Below are positions 1 to 7,227 of a DNA stretch of 10,910 bases, one piece after another. Made by a program: the position numbers and the translations under genes. Positions within the stretch are counted from its first letter, which is position 1. Every line of letters begins with the position of its first letter. A model generated the notes under the pieces. The model was not told the DNA's origin. It did not search any database and worked only from the letters and a program-made list of their open reading frames with translations. Origin of the DNA: an uncultured Alphaproteobacteria bacterium (GTDB lineage: Bacteria > Pseudomonadota > Alphaproteobacteria > Rs-D84); contig CAKQSE010000015.1 of the NCBI GenBank assembly GCA_934272785.1, forward strand, positions 1 through 10,910, given 5' to 3'.

Positions 1-1
1 A

Positions 2-7
2 TATAAT
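2..7 (+). promoter_or_regulatory. Probable -10 box of the tkt promoter
   Basis: A perfect TATAAT lies 8 nt before the tkt ATG at 16. The -35 region is outside the window, so the promoter cannot be confirmed. A start about 7 nt downstream of this box would place the transcript 5' end at or within 2-3 nt of the ATG, leaving no room for a Shine-Dalgarno sequence, and none is visible. Confidence 0.4.
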
Positions 8-15
8 ATCATAAA

Positions 16-1800
16 ATGAGATTTGATGCCAAACAATTAGCAGAAATGTCACGCAGTGTCCGCGCATACGCGTTGGACGCGGTGCGGACTGCGCATTCGG
101 GACATGTTGGAATTGTTCTGGGGGCGGCAAATATTATCACAACAATTTATGCGAATTTCTTGCGTCCGGGTTGCGACAGATTTGTTCTGTCGGCGGGACA
201 TGGCAGTGCGATGTTATACGCCACATTAAAACTGGCGGGATATGATGTTGGGGATTTGAAATCGTTTCGCACGATTGGTGGATTGCCGGGGCACCCGGAG
301 TATGGAATTGATGGTGTGATGGCGACGACGGGCCCCCTGGGCCAGGGTGTTGGTAATGCGGTCGGCATGGCATTGGCGGCAAAGATTCAGGGCTCGGACG
401 AAATGGTTTATTGCCTGTGTGGCGATGGCGATTTATCCGAAGGCGTCGCGGCCGAGGCAATTGCATTTGCCGGACGATACAGATTAAATAATCTGGTTTT
501 ATTATGGGACGATAATGGTATCACGATTGATGGCGCGGCACTGACCGATGTTGATACGTCGGCGCGTATGCGTGCGGCGGGCTGGCATACGACGGCGGTT
601 GCGGGTGATAATTTTAACGCGCTGGACCGCGCGTTGCGTGCGTCGGAAAATGCGGATGCGCCAACATTTATTCGCTGTCGTGATGTGATTGGCGCGGGAT
701 CGCGCCTGGCGGGCGCGGCGGCGGCACATGGATTGGCGTTGTCGGACGACGAACTGCAAAATTTGGTTTCTGAATTCACGTCGCCAGATGGTGATGCATT
801 GTGGGCGACGGTCGCGGCGGACGCACGCGCGAAATATATTTTCAATCAGCCAGACGTCAGTGTTGCTGATATGCCGACGCTGGATTGTGATGCGGATATT
901 TCAACGCGTGAACTGTCGGGAATTTATTTGCAATCAATGATTGCGGCTGGCGTGCGTCTGGTCGGGGGCAGTGCGGATTTATCGCACAGCACGAACGCAA
1001 AAACATCGGCGCACCACGACATTACCCCGGATGATTTCAGTGGTAACTTTATAAACTATGGTGTGCGCGAACACGCGATGGGCGCAATTATGAACGGTAT
1101 GGCGGCGTCCGGGTTGCGGCCGTATGGGTCGACGTTCCTGGTGTTCAGTGATTATATGCGACCGGCGATTCGCATTGCGGCGATGTCGGGGTTGCCGGTG
1201 ATTTATGTGTTCACACATGACAGCGTTTGTGTGGGCCAGGATGGGCCAACGCATGAGCCGGTTGAACAGTTGCCGTCGCTGCGTATGGTGCCGCATTTGA
1301 ACGTATTTCGTCCGTGCAATGGGGCCGAGGTTGCGTATGCCTGGCGCAGTGCAGTGTCTGATACGAATTGCCCAACGTGCTTGATTCTGACGCGGCAAAA
1401 GATAAAACAAATTCCAACGCCGGGCTGTGCGGATATTTCGCGCGGGGGATATATTATATATCCGGCGGCGTCGCGTCGCGTGCGTGCGACGTTACTCGCC
1501 ACCGGCAGCGAGGTGCCACTGGCGGTTGCGGTTGCGCAAATTATTGGTCCAGATGTCCAGGTGGTCAGTGTGCCGTCTGTATCCGGATTCCGCGCCCAGG
1601 ACGATGATTACAAGAAAAAGATTTTACGCGGATTTGTCGTCGCAATAGAGGCAGCAGCGTCTGCACCGTGGTTTGAATTTGCCGATGCGGTTGTTGGAAT
1701 TGATCGATTCGGTCTGTCGGGGCCGGGTGATGCGGTCTATCGTGAAATGGGTTTTGATGCGGATGCAATTGCCGCCGATATTATGAAAAAATTGAAATAG
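16..1800 (+). CDS. tkt: Transketolase
   Basis: Thiamine-diphosphate enzyme that moves two-carbon ketol units between sugar phosphates in the non-oxidative pentose phosphate pathway; cytosolic. In the 594-residue product I see the N-terminal SGH (28-30), the SAGHGS segment (59-64), TTGPLGQG (104-111), and the ThDP/metal motif starting GDGD (136-139) and ending at DDN (165-167). The pyrimidine-domain REH with the presumed catalytic Glu352 follows, then HDSVCVGQDGPTHEP (401-415) and the C-terminal domain TGSEV (496-500). Domain order is complete. It is about 65 residues shorter than the roughly 660 usual for bacterial transketolases; much of the shortening is in the linker between the first two domains (about 225-300). 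No Shine-Dalgarno precedes the ATG at 16. The next in-frame ATG (46) would remove residues before the usual RAxxxDAV start region, so 16 is preferred. It probably heads an operon with the metalloprotease gene 5 nt downstream. Confidence 0.95.
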   Translation: MRFDAKQLAEMSRSVRAYALDAVRTAHSGHVGIVLGAANIITTIYANFLRPGCDRFVLSAGHGSAMLYATLKLAGYDVGDLKSFRTIGGLPGHPEYGIDGVMATTGPLGQGVGNAVGMALAAKIQGSDEMVYCLCGDGDLSEGVAAEAIAFAGRYRLNNLVLLWDDNGITIDGAALTDVDTSARMRAAGWHTTAVAGDNFNALDRALRASENADAPTFIRCRDVIGAGSRLAGAAAAHGLALSDDELQNLVSEFTSPDGDALWATVAADARAKYIFNQPDVSVADMPTLDCDADISTRELSGIYLQSMIAAGVRLVGGSADLSHSTNAKTSAHHDITPDDFSGNFINYGVREHAMGAIMNGMAASGLRPYGSTFLVFSDYMRPAIRIAAMSGLPVIYVFTHDSVCVGQDGPTHEPVEQLPSLRMVPHLNVFRPCNGAEVAYAWRSAVSDTNCPTCLILTRQKIKQIPTPGCADISRGGYIIYPAASRRVRATLLATGSEVPLAVAVAQIIGPDVQVVSVPSVSGFRAQDDDYKKKILRGFVVAIEAAASAPWFEFADAVVGIDRFGLSGPGDAVYREMGFDADAIAADIMKKLK

Positions 1801-1805
1801 CGCAC

Positions 1806-2516
1806 ATGTCGGCTGATACAGAATTTATTACATCGTGGGGCGAAAGTATTCCGGTGGTGATTGAAACGCGCCGCGGACTGCGCAATATTACGCTGCGGCC
1901 AAAAACACGCCCTGTGCGCGAAATTCATATTTCAAAACCGTGGCTGTCAACGACAGCGTCGGCATTGCGATTTTTGGAACAAAAACGTCACTGGGTTGAT
2001 CGTATCTTTGCCGCCGCACCGTCACAGCGACACGTGCACCCAGGCGATGTGATTGAATTTCTGGGGCGGCGTGTCACGTTGGTGCATGCGCCATCGCAAC
2101 GGTCAAATAAATTTATTTGCCAGGCCGATGATATTTGCACATTGGCCGTTGGGGGCGACGCGGATATGTTTGAACGCCGCGTTCGTGATTTTATCAAGGC
2201 CGAATTTTTAACCGCAGTGCGCGCAATGATTAAAACCGCGCCGCGCGAATTGTGGCCGTCGCGCATTGCCGTGCGTGACACGACCAGTCGCTGGGGCAGT
2301 TGTTCGTCATCGGGGACGATTTCGTTTTCGTGGCGTCTGGCGTTTGCACCAACAGACGTTATGCGCTATGTCGTTATGCACGAATTGGCGCACCGTGTGC
2401 ATATGGACCATTCGCCGGCGTTCTGGGCGACGGTGGCGCAATTATATGGTGATGGGGTGGGGCGTGCAAAACGGTGGCTGACCGTGCATGGCGCAGAATT
2501 ACACCAATATTTTTGA
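1806..2516 (+). CDS. YgjP-like (DUF45/M48-type) zinc metalloprotease
   Basis: Predicted soluble zinc peptidase of the YgjP/DUF45 group. The 236-residue product ends in the diagnostic core: SRWGSCSSSGTISFSWRL (161-178), then the zinc-binding HELAH (192-196), with His202 in the DHS context as the likely third ligand, followed by FWATV and a C-terminal RAKRWL. The N-terminal half (1-130) carries basic segments typical of the family. No signal peptide or membrane segment is visible. The ATG lies 5 nt after the tkt stop without a strong Shine-Dalgarno, so translation is probably coupled to tkt. The physiological substrate of this family is not well established, and nothing nearby identifies one. 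The -35 of the next transcription unit starts 9 nt after its stop codon. Confidence 0.85.
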   Translation: MSADTEFITSWGESIPVVIETRRGLRNITLRPKTRPVREIHISKPWLSTTASALRFLEQKRHWVDRIFAAAPSQRHVHPGDVIEFLGRRVTLVHAPSQRSNKFICQADDICTLAVGGDADMFERRVRDFIKAEFLTAVRAMIKTAPRELWPSRIAVRDTTSRWGSCSSSGTISFSWRLAFAPTDVMRYVVMHELAHRVHMDHSPAFWATVAQLYGDGVGRAKRWLTVHGAELHQYF

Positions 2517-2524
2517 CAAAATAC

Positions 2525-2552
2525 TTGAAAATGCGCAAATTTCGGCTATGGT
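2525..2552 (+). promoter_or_regulatory. Probable promoter P1 of the His leader-hisS-prfA unit
   Basis: A -35 TTGAAA (2525-2530) and a -10 TATGGT (2547-2552) are separated by 16 bp. The expected start, about 7 nt downstream, coincides with the ATG of the His-rich leader peptide at 2559. The -10 matches consensus at only 4 of 6 positions. The spacing and its position between the protease stop and the leader ORF support it. Confidence 0.45.
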
Positions 2553-2558
2553 TTCAGT

Positions 2559-2618
2559 ATGATTAAAAACGCATTTGTTTTTCATGCACATCATCACGCC
2601 GTGCGGCGTGAGTATTAG
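2559..2618 (+). CDS. Histidine-rich leader peptide upstream of hisS
   Basis: A 19-codon ORF (ATG to TAG) encodes MIKNAFVFHAHHHAVRREY. Four of the five codons at 2583-2597 are histidine (CAT, GCA, CAT, CAT, CAC). Such runs are the hallmark of leader peptides that sense charged tRNA in amino-acid operons, such as the his leader of enteric bacteria. Here it precedes histidyl-tRNA synthetase by 72 nt, so the tRNA being sensed would be the substrate of the downstream enzyme. The His codons overlap the 5' arm of a GC-rich hairpin. No Shine-Dalgarno precedes the ATG, which lies 6 nt after a candidate -10 box, so it may be read from a leaderless transcript. It could be a chance ORF, but a His cluster exactly here is unlikely by chance. 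Confidence 0.72.
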   Translation: MIKNAFVFHAHHHAVRREY

Positions 2619-2633
2619 CGTTTTGCATTTTTT
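2566..2633 (+). promoter_or_regulatory. Candidate histidine attenuator of hisS (nested stems plus U-tract)
   Basis: Inner hairpin: TCACGCC (2594-2600), loop GTGC, GGCGTGA (2605-2611), a perfect 7-bp stem whose 5' arm begins inside the His codons. Outer stem: AAAACGC (2566-2572) with GCGTTTT (2618-2624), also a perfect 7 bp, closing three bases before a run of six T (2628-2633). Inferred mechanism: a ribosome stalled on the His codons would cover the inner hairpin and part of the outer 5' arm, preventing termination. With ample His-tRNA the ribosome leaves, the stems form and transcription stops. Weak point: the strong inner hairpin is 16 nt from the T-run, so termination would depend on the A/U-rich outer stem. 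Confidence 0.5.
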
Positions 2634-2659
2634 ATGATATAATTGACATTGATATGTCA
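2633..2659 (+). promoter_or_regulatory. Candidate internal promoter P2 and overlapping inverted repeat before hisS
   Basis: A perfect TATAAT (2638-2643) sits inside TATGATATAATT (2633-2644), a 12-mer also found in the outer-membrane gene promoter on the other strand. The only -35 candidate at 17 bp is weak (TTAGCG, 2615-2620). Immediately downstream is a perfect inverted repeat, TGACAT (2644-2649), TGAT, ATGTCA (2654-2659), covering the expected transcription start. It could be an operator or an RNA hairpin in the hisS 5' UTR. No regulator can be named. Confidence 0.4.
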
Positions 2660-2690
2660 CGATTTTCCGTATAAACCACAGGAATATAAA

Positions 2691-3986
2691 ATGGAATTAA
2701 AGCCAACGAAACCATTGTCGGGTTTCATAGAATTATTGCCGGCGCAACAGCGTTGTTTTGATGAATGTGCACGTCGTATGCAGGATGTGCTGCGCGTAGC
2801 GGGGTTTTCGCAACTGGATTTGCCGGCCATCGAACGGGCCGAGGTTTTGACCGACAAAGACAACTGGGACGAAATTGAAACCCAGATGTTCTTGTTCCAA
2901 AAGGGCGATACGAAAATGGGGTTGCGCTATGACGGGACGGTCGGTCTGTCACGTTATGTCGCGGGGCACTTGAACGATTTGGTGTTTCCATTTCGTGCGT
3001 CACAGTTTTCAAAACGATATCGCGGGGAACGCGCGCAAAAGGGGCGTTATCGCGAATTTTACCAAATGGACATGGATATTATGGGTATCAATGCGCTGTC
3101 CACAAATTATGATGCAGAAATTATTTCTGTGATTGATCGCGCGTTGAAATCTGTTGCTGAATTTGTCGGGCCGGCGCGCGTGCTGGTTGGATCGCGCCCG
3201 TTCTGGGATGCAATGTTTGCACACCTGGGGTTGGATGATGCGCAAAAGAAATCAGTATTTGTTTTAATTGATAAAAAAGACGCGATGGGCGACGACGAAT
3301 TTGCATCTGGTTTGCGTGATGTGTTAAACGATGCGGCCAAAGAAGACGAAATTAAATCTGTATTCGCGCGCGGATATACTGAATTTACCGGTCGCACACC
3401 AGAATTAGATGCGGCGATTGATGAACTGACGCACTTTGTTGCGGTGTTGCGCGATATGGGTGTGAATAATGCGGAAATCGATTTGTCAATTGCGCGTGGT
3501 TTGGCATATTACACAGGACTGGTGTTCGAATTTAAATTGATAAATCATCCAGAATTGGGCACGGCGGCCGGTGGTGGTCGTTATGCAGACCTGGCCGGTA
3601 AATTTTCCAAGACAAAAATAATTGGCGTTGGTGCGGCGATTGGTTTTTCGCGAATCTTTGTCGCATTGCTGGAATCCGGCCAAATTGATTTGACGCGTTT
3701 TAATGCGCCAATCCGTGCGGCGGTTTTGGTGATGGGCGATGAAAATTTGGCATACGCGTCGTCTGTTTTGGCGGCACTGCGTGATAATGGTATTGCGTCG
3801 GTGTCATATCTGGATACAAATAAAAAATTCAAAAATCAAATTGAATACGCCGACAAAATTGGCGCAGATTACAGTGTGATTGTTGGTGAAACTGAACGCA
3901 CATCGGGCGTGGTTGCGGTTAAAAATATGCAATCTGGTGACCAGCAAACAATGAATCTGGGCGGTTTGATTAAATTGTTAAAGTAA
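2691..3986 (+). CDS. hisS: Histidyl-tRNA synthetase
   Basis: Class II aminoacyl-tRNA synthetase that charges tRNA-His with histidine and ATP in the cytosol. The ATG at 2691 is chosen because AGGAA (2680-2684) lies 6 nt upstream; an earlier in-frame TTG at 2643 lacks support. In the 431-residue protein I see LRYDGT (78-83), class II motif 2 with RGERAQKGRYRE (111-121 region), the His-specific signature IARGLAYYTG (267-276), GGGRYADLAG (294-303) and motif 3 ending at Arg321. A C-terminal HGTP anticodon-binding domain spans about 340-431. That domain and the intact motif 2 argue for HisS rather than the regulatory paralogue HisZ. Many family members have RGLDYY where this has RGLAYY. It is followed 12 nt later by prfA and preceded by the His-rich leader, so expression is probably tuned by histidine supply. 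Confidence 0.94.
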   Translation: MELKPTKPLSGFIELLPAQQRCFDECARRMQDVLRVAGFSQLDLPAIERAEVLTDKDNWDEIETQMFLFQKGDTKMGLRYDGTVGLSRYVAGHLNDLVFPFRASQFSKRYRGERAQKGRYREFYQMDMDIMGINALSTNYDAEIISVIDRALKSVAEFVGPARVLVGSRPFWDAMFAHLGLDDAQKKSVFVLIDKKDAMGDDEFASGLRDVLNDAAKEDEIKSVFARGYTEFTGRTPELDAAIDELTHFVAVLRDMGVNNAEIDLSIARGLAYYTGLVFEFKLINHPELGTAAGGGRYADLAGKFSKTKIIGVGAAIGFSRIFVALLESGQIDLTRFNAPIRAAVLVMGDENLAYASSVLAALRDNGIASVSYLDTNKKFKNQIEYADKIGADYSVIVGETERTSGVVAVKNMQSGDQQTMNLGGLIKLLK

Positions 3987-3998
3987 TGGTGTAACAGT

Positions 3999-5063
3999 AT
4001 GATTATAGAACAAAAATTAAAAGATATACAGGCGCGTGCAGCAGAGATAGAAGCCCAGATGAATTCGGGTGACGTGTCGGGTGATGCGTTGACCAAGATG
4101 TCCAAAGAGTATTCGCGTCTGGCGGAAATTTTGCCGCTGATAAATGAGTATTTCCAGACGACGGCGGGTATCGCCGACGCGACCGAAATGCAACACGATC
4201 CAGAACTGCATGCGATTGCGGTGGAACAGTTGGCGGAATTAAATCATCGCTTGCCTGAAATTGAAAAGAGTTTGCAAATCGCATTACTGCCACGTGATGA
4301 TGCCGACGATAACAGTGTTATTATGGAAATTCGCGCAGGTGTTGGCGGCGAAGAATCGGCACTGTTTGCGGGTGATTTGTATAATCAATATAAATCGTAT
4401 GCGTTGCGTCACGGCTGGACGGTCGAGGTCATCGAAGAAAACGCAACATCCCTGCGTGGATACAAGGAAATTGTATTTAAAATCGATGGTGTTGGTGCGT
4501 ATGCGCGTATGAAATTTGAATCGGGAATTCATCGTGTGCAACGTGTGCCCGAGACCGAGGCCGGCGGTCGTATTCACACCAGTGCGGCGTCAGTCGCCGT
4601 TATGCCCGAGGCCAAAGATATTGATGTTGTCATTGATGACAAGGATATTCGTATTGATATTTTCCGTGCGTCTGGGGCCGGTGGCCAGCACGTAAATAAA
4701 ACCGACAGTGCGATTCGTATTACGCACTTTCCATCAGGAATTGTCGTTACGTGCCAGAACGAGCGCAGCCAGTTCCAGAACAAGGCCGCGGCGATGGCGG
4801 TTCTGCGTTCCAAGTTGTATGAAAAGCAGCGTGCCGAACAGCAGGGTGCCAGCAATGCCGCCCGTAAAACCATGGTGGGCAGTGGCGACCGCAGTGAAAA
4901 AATCAGAACGTATAATTTCCCAGAACAACGCGTGACCGATCATCGTATCAAATTGACCCTGTATAAATTGGATGATATTTTGGCGGGTGGCGCGGCACTG
5001 GATGAAATGATTGATGCATTGATTGCCGCCGATCAATTGGAACGATTGGCAAATATGGAATAA
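3999..5063 (+). CDS. prfA: Peptide chain release factor 1
   Basis: Class I release factor that recognises UAA and UAG in the ribosomal A site and triggers peptidyl-tRNA hydrolysis. The 354-residue length is normal for RF1. The codon-recognition tripeptide is PxT type (PET, 184-186, within RVPETEAGGRIHTSAAS), as in RF1 and unlike the SPF of RF2. The catalytic GGQ is at 228-230 (GAGGQHVNKTDSAIR). The N-terminal 1-100 is the charged helical domain. The ATG is 12 nt after the hisS stop with no clear Shine-Dalgarno, consistent with co-transcription and coupling to hisS. The methyltransferase gene prmC, often adjacent to prfA and modifying the GGQ glutamine, is absent here; a terminator follows directly. 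Confidence 0.95.
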   Translation: MIIEQKLKDIQARAAEIEAQMNSGDVSGDALTKMSKEYSRLAEILPLINEYFQTTAGIADATEMQHDPELHAIAVEQLAELNHRLPEIEKSLQIALLPRDDADDNSVIMEIRAGVGGEESALFAGDLYNQYKSYALRHGWTVEVIEENATSLRGYKEIVFKIDGVGAYARMKFESGIHRVQRVPETEAGGRIHTSAASVAVMPEAKDIDVVIDDKDIRIDIFRASGAGGQHVNKTDSAIRITHFPSGIVVTCQNERSQFQNKAAAMAVLRSKLYEKQRAEQQGASNAARKTMVGSGDRSEKIRTYNFPEQRVTDHRIKLTLYKLDDILAGGAALDEMIDALIAADQLERLANME

Positions 5064-5092
5064 AAAACACCGGCGTTTGCCGGTGTTTTTTT
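5062..5092. terminator. Bidirectional intrinsic terminator between prfA and the outer-membrane protein gene
   Basis: A perfect stem ACACCGGC (5067-5074), loop GTTT, GCCGGTGT (5079-5086) is flanked by six A (5062-5067) on the left and seven T (5086-5092) on the right, so it can terminate transcription from both strands. It begins in the prfA stop codon and lies 11 nt past the stop of the convergent gene, leaving almost no spare sequence. Confidence 0.9.
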
Positions 5093-5103
5093 ATTGCGTG
5101 TAA

Positions 5104-6219
5104 TCAGAATATATACTTTAAACTGGTTCCCCATGTCCATCCGGTGCGGCCACCATCACGACGGCCAACGTTGATTGACATATTAAACCGGTCGATTGAT
5201 TTTTCAATACCGATACCGTATTCAGAATAATCGTCAGAATCTAAATCGGCCAGTTTCACGCCCGCCGCACTGGCGTCGCCACCGTGTGCAAAGTTAAACA
5301 CATATTTCGCGCCGATAAATCCAAACCAGTTGTCGCCAATATGCTTGATTGCGCGCAGACCGGGCGCAACCTCGAACATATTAAAGTTATTGTTTTCGAC
5401 GTGCGTGCCGTCTGACATTGTATAGTTCGCGCCGCGGACCCATGTGTAACCGCCATAGACGCCCGGTTGCAATGTGAACGTCGGATCCAGTGCGATGTTA
5501 TAGGTCATCTTTATCGCCGCGCCAGCAAACAAATTTGCATATTCGTCGGTGCCGATATCGTATTCTGCACTGTTATACAGCGCGCCCGCGTTTGCGGCCA
5601 GTGATATGTTCGCGCCGCCCAGGCTGTAACCACTGTAAAAACCAACGTATCCGCCGTTTTCATCAATATTGATTATATCGTTTTTCTGGGTGCCGCTGAT
5701 GTATCCGGCAAACAGGCCCCAATCGGAAATTCCTTGGCCAAATTGGGCGTCACCGCCCGCCAGTCCGAACATTATCAAATCGTAATCAGAATCCAGTGTT
5801 TCGGTGTGATGAAATTTTGCATCATCATCAACATGTTGCCAATTTAACCATGTGCTGTGCAGGGTGGGGCGACCAAATTCATCACCGCCGTTGCGACCGC
5901 GGAATACACTGCCGTCATCGCCGTATTCGCCATACATGTGCATCGTGCCATAGACCGGCATACGGCCATATAATTCGGCCGGATTTTGTTGCGGGTGCGC
6001 GGTGTCTGGCGTTGTGACCAATTCACCACGTGTGCCCAGTGTTGCGGCAACGGACCCCTCGAACGTCTGGATTGTGTTGTTCATGATGGTGTGCTGCATT
6101 GCGCGAATATTGTGTGCCGAAATTCCGCCCGCATGCATCGGCAGGTTGCCTGCGTTTGCGCCGTTTGCCATCATTGCAAAAACGAACGTCGATAATGCGA
6201 ATAATGATGTTTGTTTCAT
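5104..6219 (-). CDS. Secreted outer-membrane beta-barrel protein (autotransporter-barrel type)
   Basis: A 371-residue protein starting MKQTSLFALSTFVFAMMANG, with a signal peptide likely cut after ANA (21-23). Residues 24-140 are a soluble, Gly/His/Asp-containing segment. Residues about 145-371 show alternating aromatic/hydrophobic and glycine-rich strands (for example SDWGLFAGYISG, GGYVGFYSGYSLGG, WFGFIGAKYVF) and end in LKYIF. The terminal Phe is the usual C-terminal signature for BAM-dependent outer-membrane insertion. The barrel resembles the autotransporter beta-domain superfamily, but the passenger is very short, so it may be a plain porin-like or adhesin barrel. Start chosen at 6219: GAGAGA lies upstream and a clean signal peptide follows; a longer reading to 6303 is unsupported. 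It stands alone between two terminators with its own promoter. Ligand or function unknown. Confidence 0.8.
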   Translation of the reverse strand: MKQTSLFALSTFVFAMMANGANAGNLPMHAGGISAHNIRAMQHTIMNNTIQTFEGSVAATLGTRGELVTTPDTAHPQQNPAELYGRMPVYGTMHMYGEYGDDGSVFRGRNGGDEFGRPTLHSTWLNWQHVDDDAKFHHTETLDSDYDLIMFGLAGGDAQFGQGISDWGLFAGYISGTQKNDIINIDENGGYVGFYSGYSLGGANISLAANAGALYNSAEYDIGTDEYANLFAGAAIKMTYNIALDPTFTLQPGVYGGYTWVRGANYTMSDGTHVENNNFNMFEVAPGLRAIKHIGDNWFGFIGAKYVFNFAHGGDASAAGVKLADLDSDDYSEYGIGIEKSIDRFNMSINVGRRDGGRTGWTWGTSLKYIF

Positions 6220-6255
6220 GGATATTCTCTCTCGGATAAATTTTTGGTACACGGA

Positions 6256-6267
6256 AATTATATCATA
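6256..6267 (-). promoter_or_regulatory. -10 region of the outer-membrane protein gene promoter
   Basis: On the minus strand TATGATATAATT contains a perfect TATAAT (6257-6262). The expected start is near 6250, giving a leader of about 30 nt. No good -35 is seen at 16-17 bp; the spacer is A/T-rich. The same 12-mer occurs upstream of hisS at 2633-2644. Confidence 0.55.
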
Positions 6268-6282
6268 TTTTTTAGATATTTG

Positions 6283-6315
6283 AAAATAAAAAGCCCGCAC
6301 CAATTTCGGTGCGGG
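6283..6315 (-). terminator. Intrinsic terminator of the SDR reductase gene
   Basis: Minus-strand transcripts leaving the gene at 6339 meet a perfect 8-bp stem, CCCGCACC / GGTGCGGG (arms 6308-6315 and 6294-6301, 6-nt loop), followed by a U-rich tail (6283-6292 region). It isolates the reductase gene from the downstream outer-membrane gene promoter. Confidence 0.85.
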
Positions 6316-6338
6316 TGATTTTGTGCCAACGGCGTTAT

Positions 6339-7106
6339 TTATCGTATTAAACCGCCATCGATTAAAATCTGTTGGCCGTTTATGTATGATGCCTGTTCGG
6401 ATGCCAGAAATGCGACCAGGGCGGCAACTTCTTCGGGTTTGCCATAACGGCGCAGGGGAATCGCGCTTTTTATTTCTGCCTGGCGCGCCTCGGGGATTTT
6501 TGCGACGGCATCGGTGTCAATTGTGCCAGGTGCAACACAGTTGACGGTGATGTTACGACGTCCGTATTCAACCGCAATTGATTTTGACGCGGCGGCCAGT
6601 GCCCCCTTAGATGCGGCGTATGCCGACAGGCCAGCGTCACCGCTGTGGCCGGCAATGGATGTGATGTTGATAATGCGACCGTATCTGTTCTTTAACATCG
6701 GGGTCAGGGCGGCCTGCATGATAAAATACGGCGTTGTAAAATTGATGTGCATTACGCGATTTAAGAAATCGTGACTGGTTTTCAAGAACATTTGGCCGTC
6801 GGTGTTGCCGGCGTTGTTGACCAGTATGTCCAGGCGGTTCGCAGTGCGGATTGTGTAATCAATTAGTGTTTTTTCAACGTCTGTCGCGGTCAGATCCAAC
6901 GAAATGCCCGTCGGTGCCGGTGTTTTGGGCGACGTGCTGGGCACTTTTTTGACAATCGTGTCGCGCAAGGTGTTTAACTTGTCAATATCGCGCCCCGTCA
7001 TGATAACGGTTGCGCCTTGCTTGTAAAACTCTGCAACAATTGCGCGGCCCATGCCCCCGGTTGCACCGGTGACGATCGCGACGCGTCCTTCAAGATTTCC
7101 TGACAT
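6339..7106 (-). CDS. fabG: Short-chain dehydrogenase/reductase, FabG-like 3-oxoacyl-ACP reductase
   Basis: NAD(P)H-dependent oxidoreductase of the SDR family. The best match in style is 3-oxoacyl-[acyl-carrier-protein] reductase of fatty acid synthesis. The 255-residue product has the cofactor motif TGATGGMG (13-20), NNAG (97-100), catalytic Ser150 (NITSIAG), Tyr163 and Lys167 (SAYAASKGAL), then NCVAPGTIDT (189-198), and ends with the common ILIDGGLIR tail. Arg39 after the second strand (MTGRD) suggests NADPH preference. A Pro/Thr/Lys stretch at about 54-66 enlarges the loop after helix 2. The start at 7106 has AAAGGA 8 nt upstream and a good promoter; an upstream extension to 7511 runs through the promoter and into aroK antisense and is rejected. 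No acpP, fabD or fabF lies nearby, so the exact substrate is inferred and another SDR activity is possible. Confidence 0.85.
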   Translation of the reverse strand: MSGNLEGRVAIVTGATGGMGRAIVAEFYKQGATVIMTGRDIDKLNTLRDTIVKKVPSTSPKTPAPTGISLDLTATDVEKTLIDYTIRTANRLDILVNNAGNTDGQMFLKTSHDFLNRVMHINFTTPYFIMQAALTPMLKNRYGRIINITSIAGHSGDAGLSAYAASKGALAAASKSIAVEYGRRNITVNCVAPGTIDTDAVAKIPEARQAEIKSAIPLRRYGKPEEVAALVAFLASEQASYINGQQILIDGGLIR

Positions 7107-7136
7107 GTGTATGTCCTTTTGGTAATTGTTGACTAT

Positions 7137-7165
7137 AATATAATACAAAATCAACGATTTGTCAA
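7137..7165 (-). promoter_or_regulatory. Promoter of the SDR reductase gene
   Basis: Perfect -35 TTGACA (7160-7165), 17-bp spacer, -10 TATATT (7137-7142) on the minus strand. The expected start is near 7130, giving a leader of about 24 nt that contains AAAGGA before the ATG at 7106. It is back to back with the aroK promoter. Confidence 0.75.
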
Positions 7166-7191
7166 GTCTTGCAGAGTGGGGCAGATTTTTA

Positions 7192-7220
7192 TTGTCTGGG
7201 CGGGTGTTTTTAGGTATGAT
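7192..7220 (+). promoter_or_regulatory. Promoter of aroK-mscL
   Basis: -35 TTGTCT (7192-7197), 17-bp spacer, -10 TATGAT (7215-7220). The gap from the -10 box to the aroK ATG is 7 nt, so transcription would begin at or one base before the ATG (7228). This predicts a leaderless mRNA. Confidence 0.65.
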
Positions 7221-7227
7221 TTTCTGC

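Noticed and set aside
2643..2690. TTG-initiated extension of hisS
   Set aside because: It overlaps the TATAAT and the palindrome and has no Shine-Dalgarno, whereas the ATG at 2691 has AGGAA at 6 nt.
7159..7227. TTG-initiated extension of shikimate kinase
   Set aside because: It would start upstream of the -35/-10 pair at 7192-7220 and adds residues not expected in the family.
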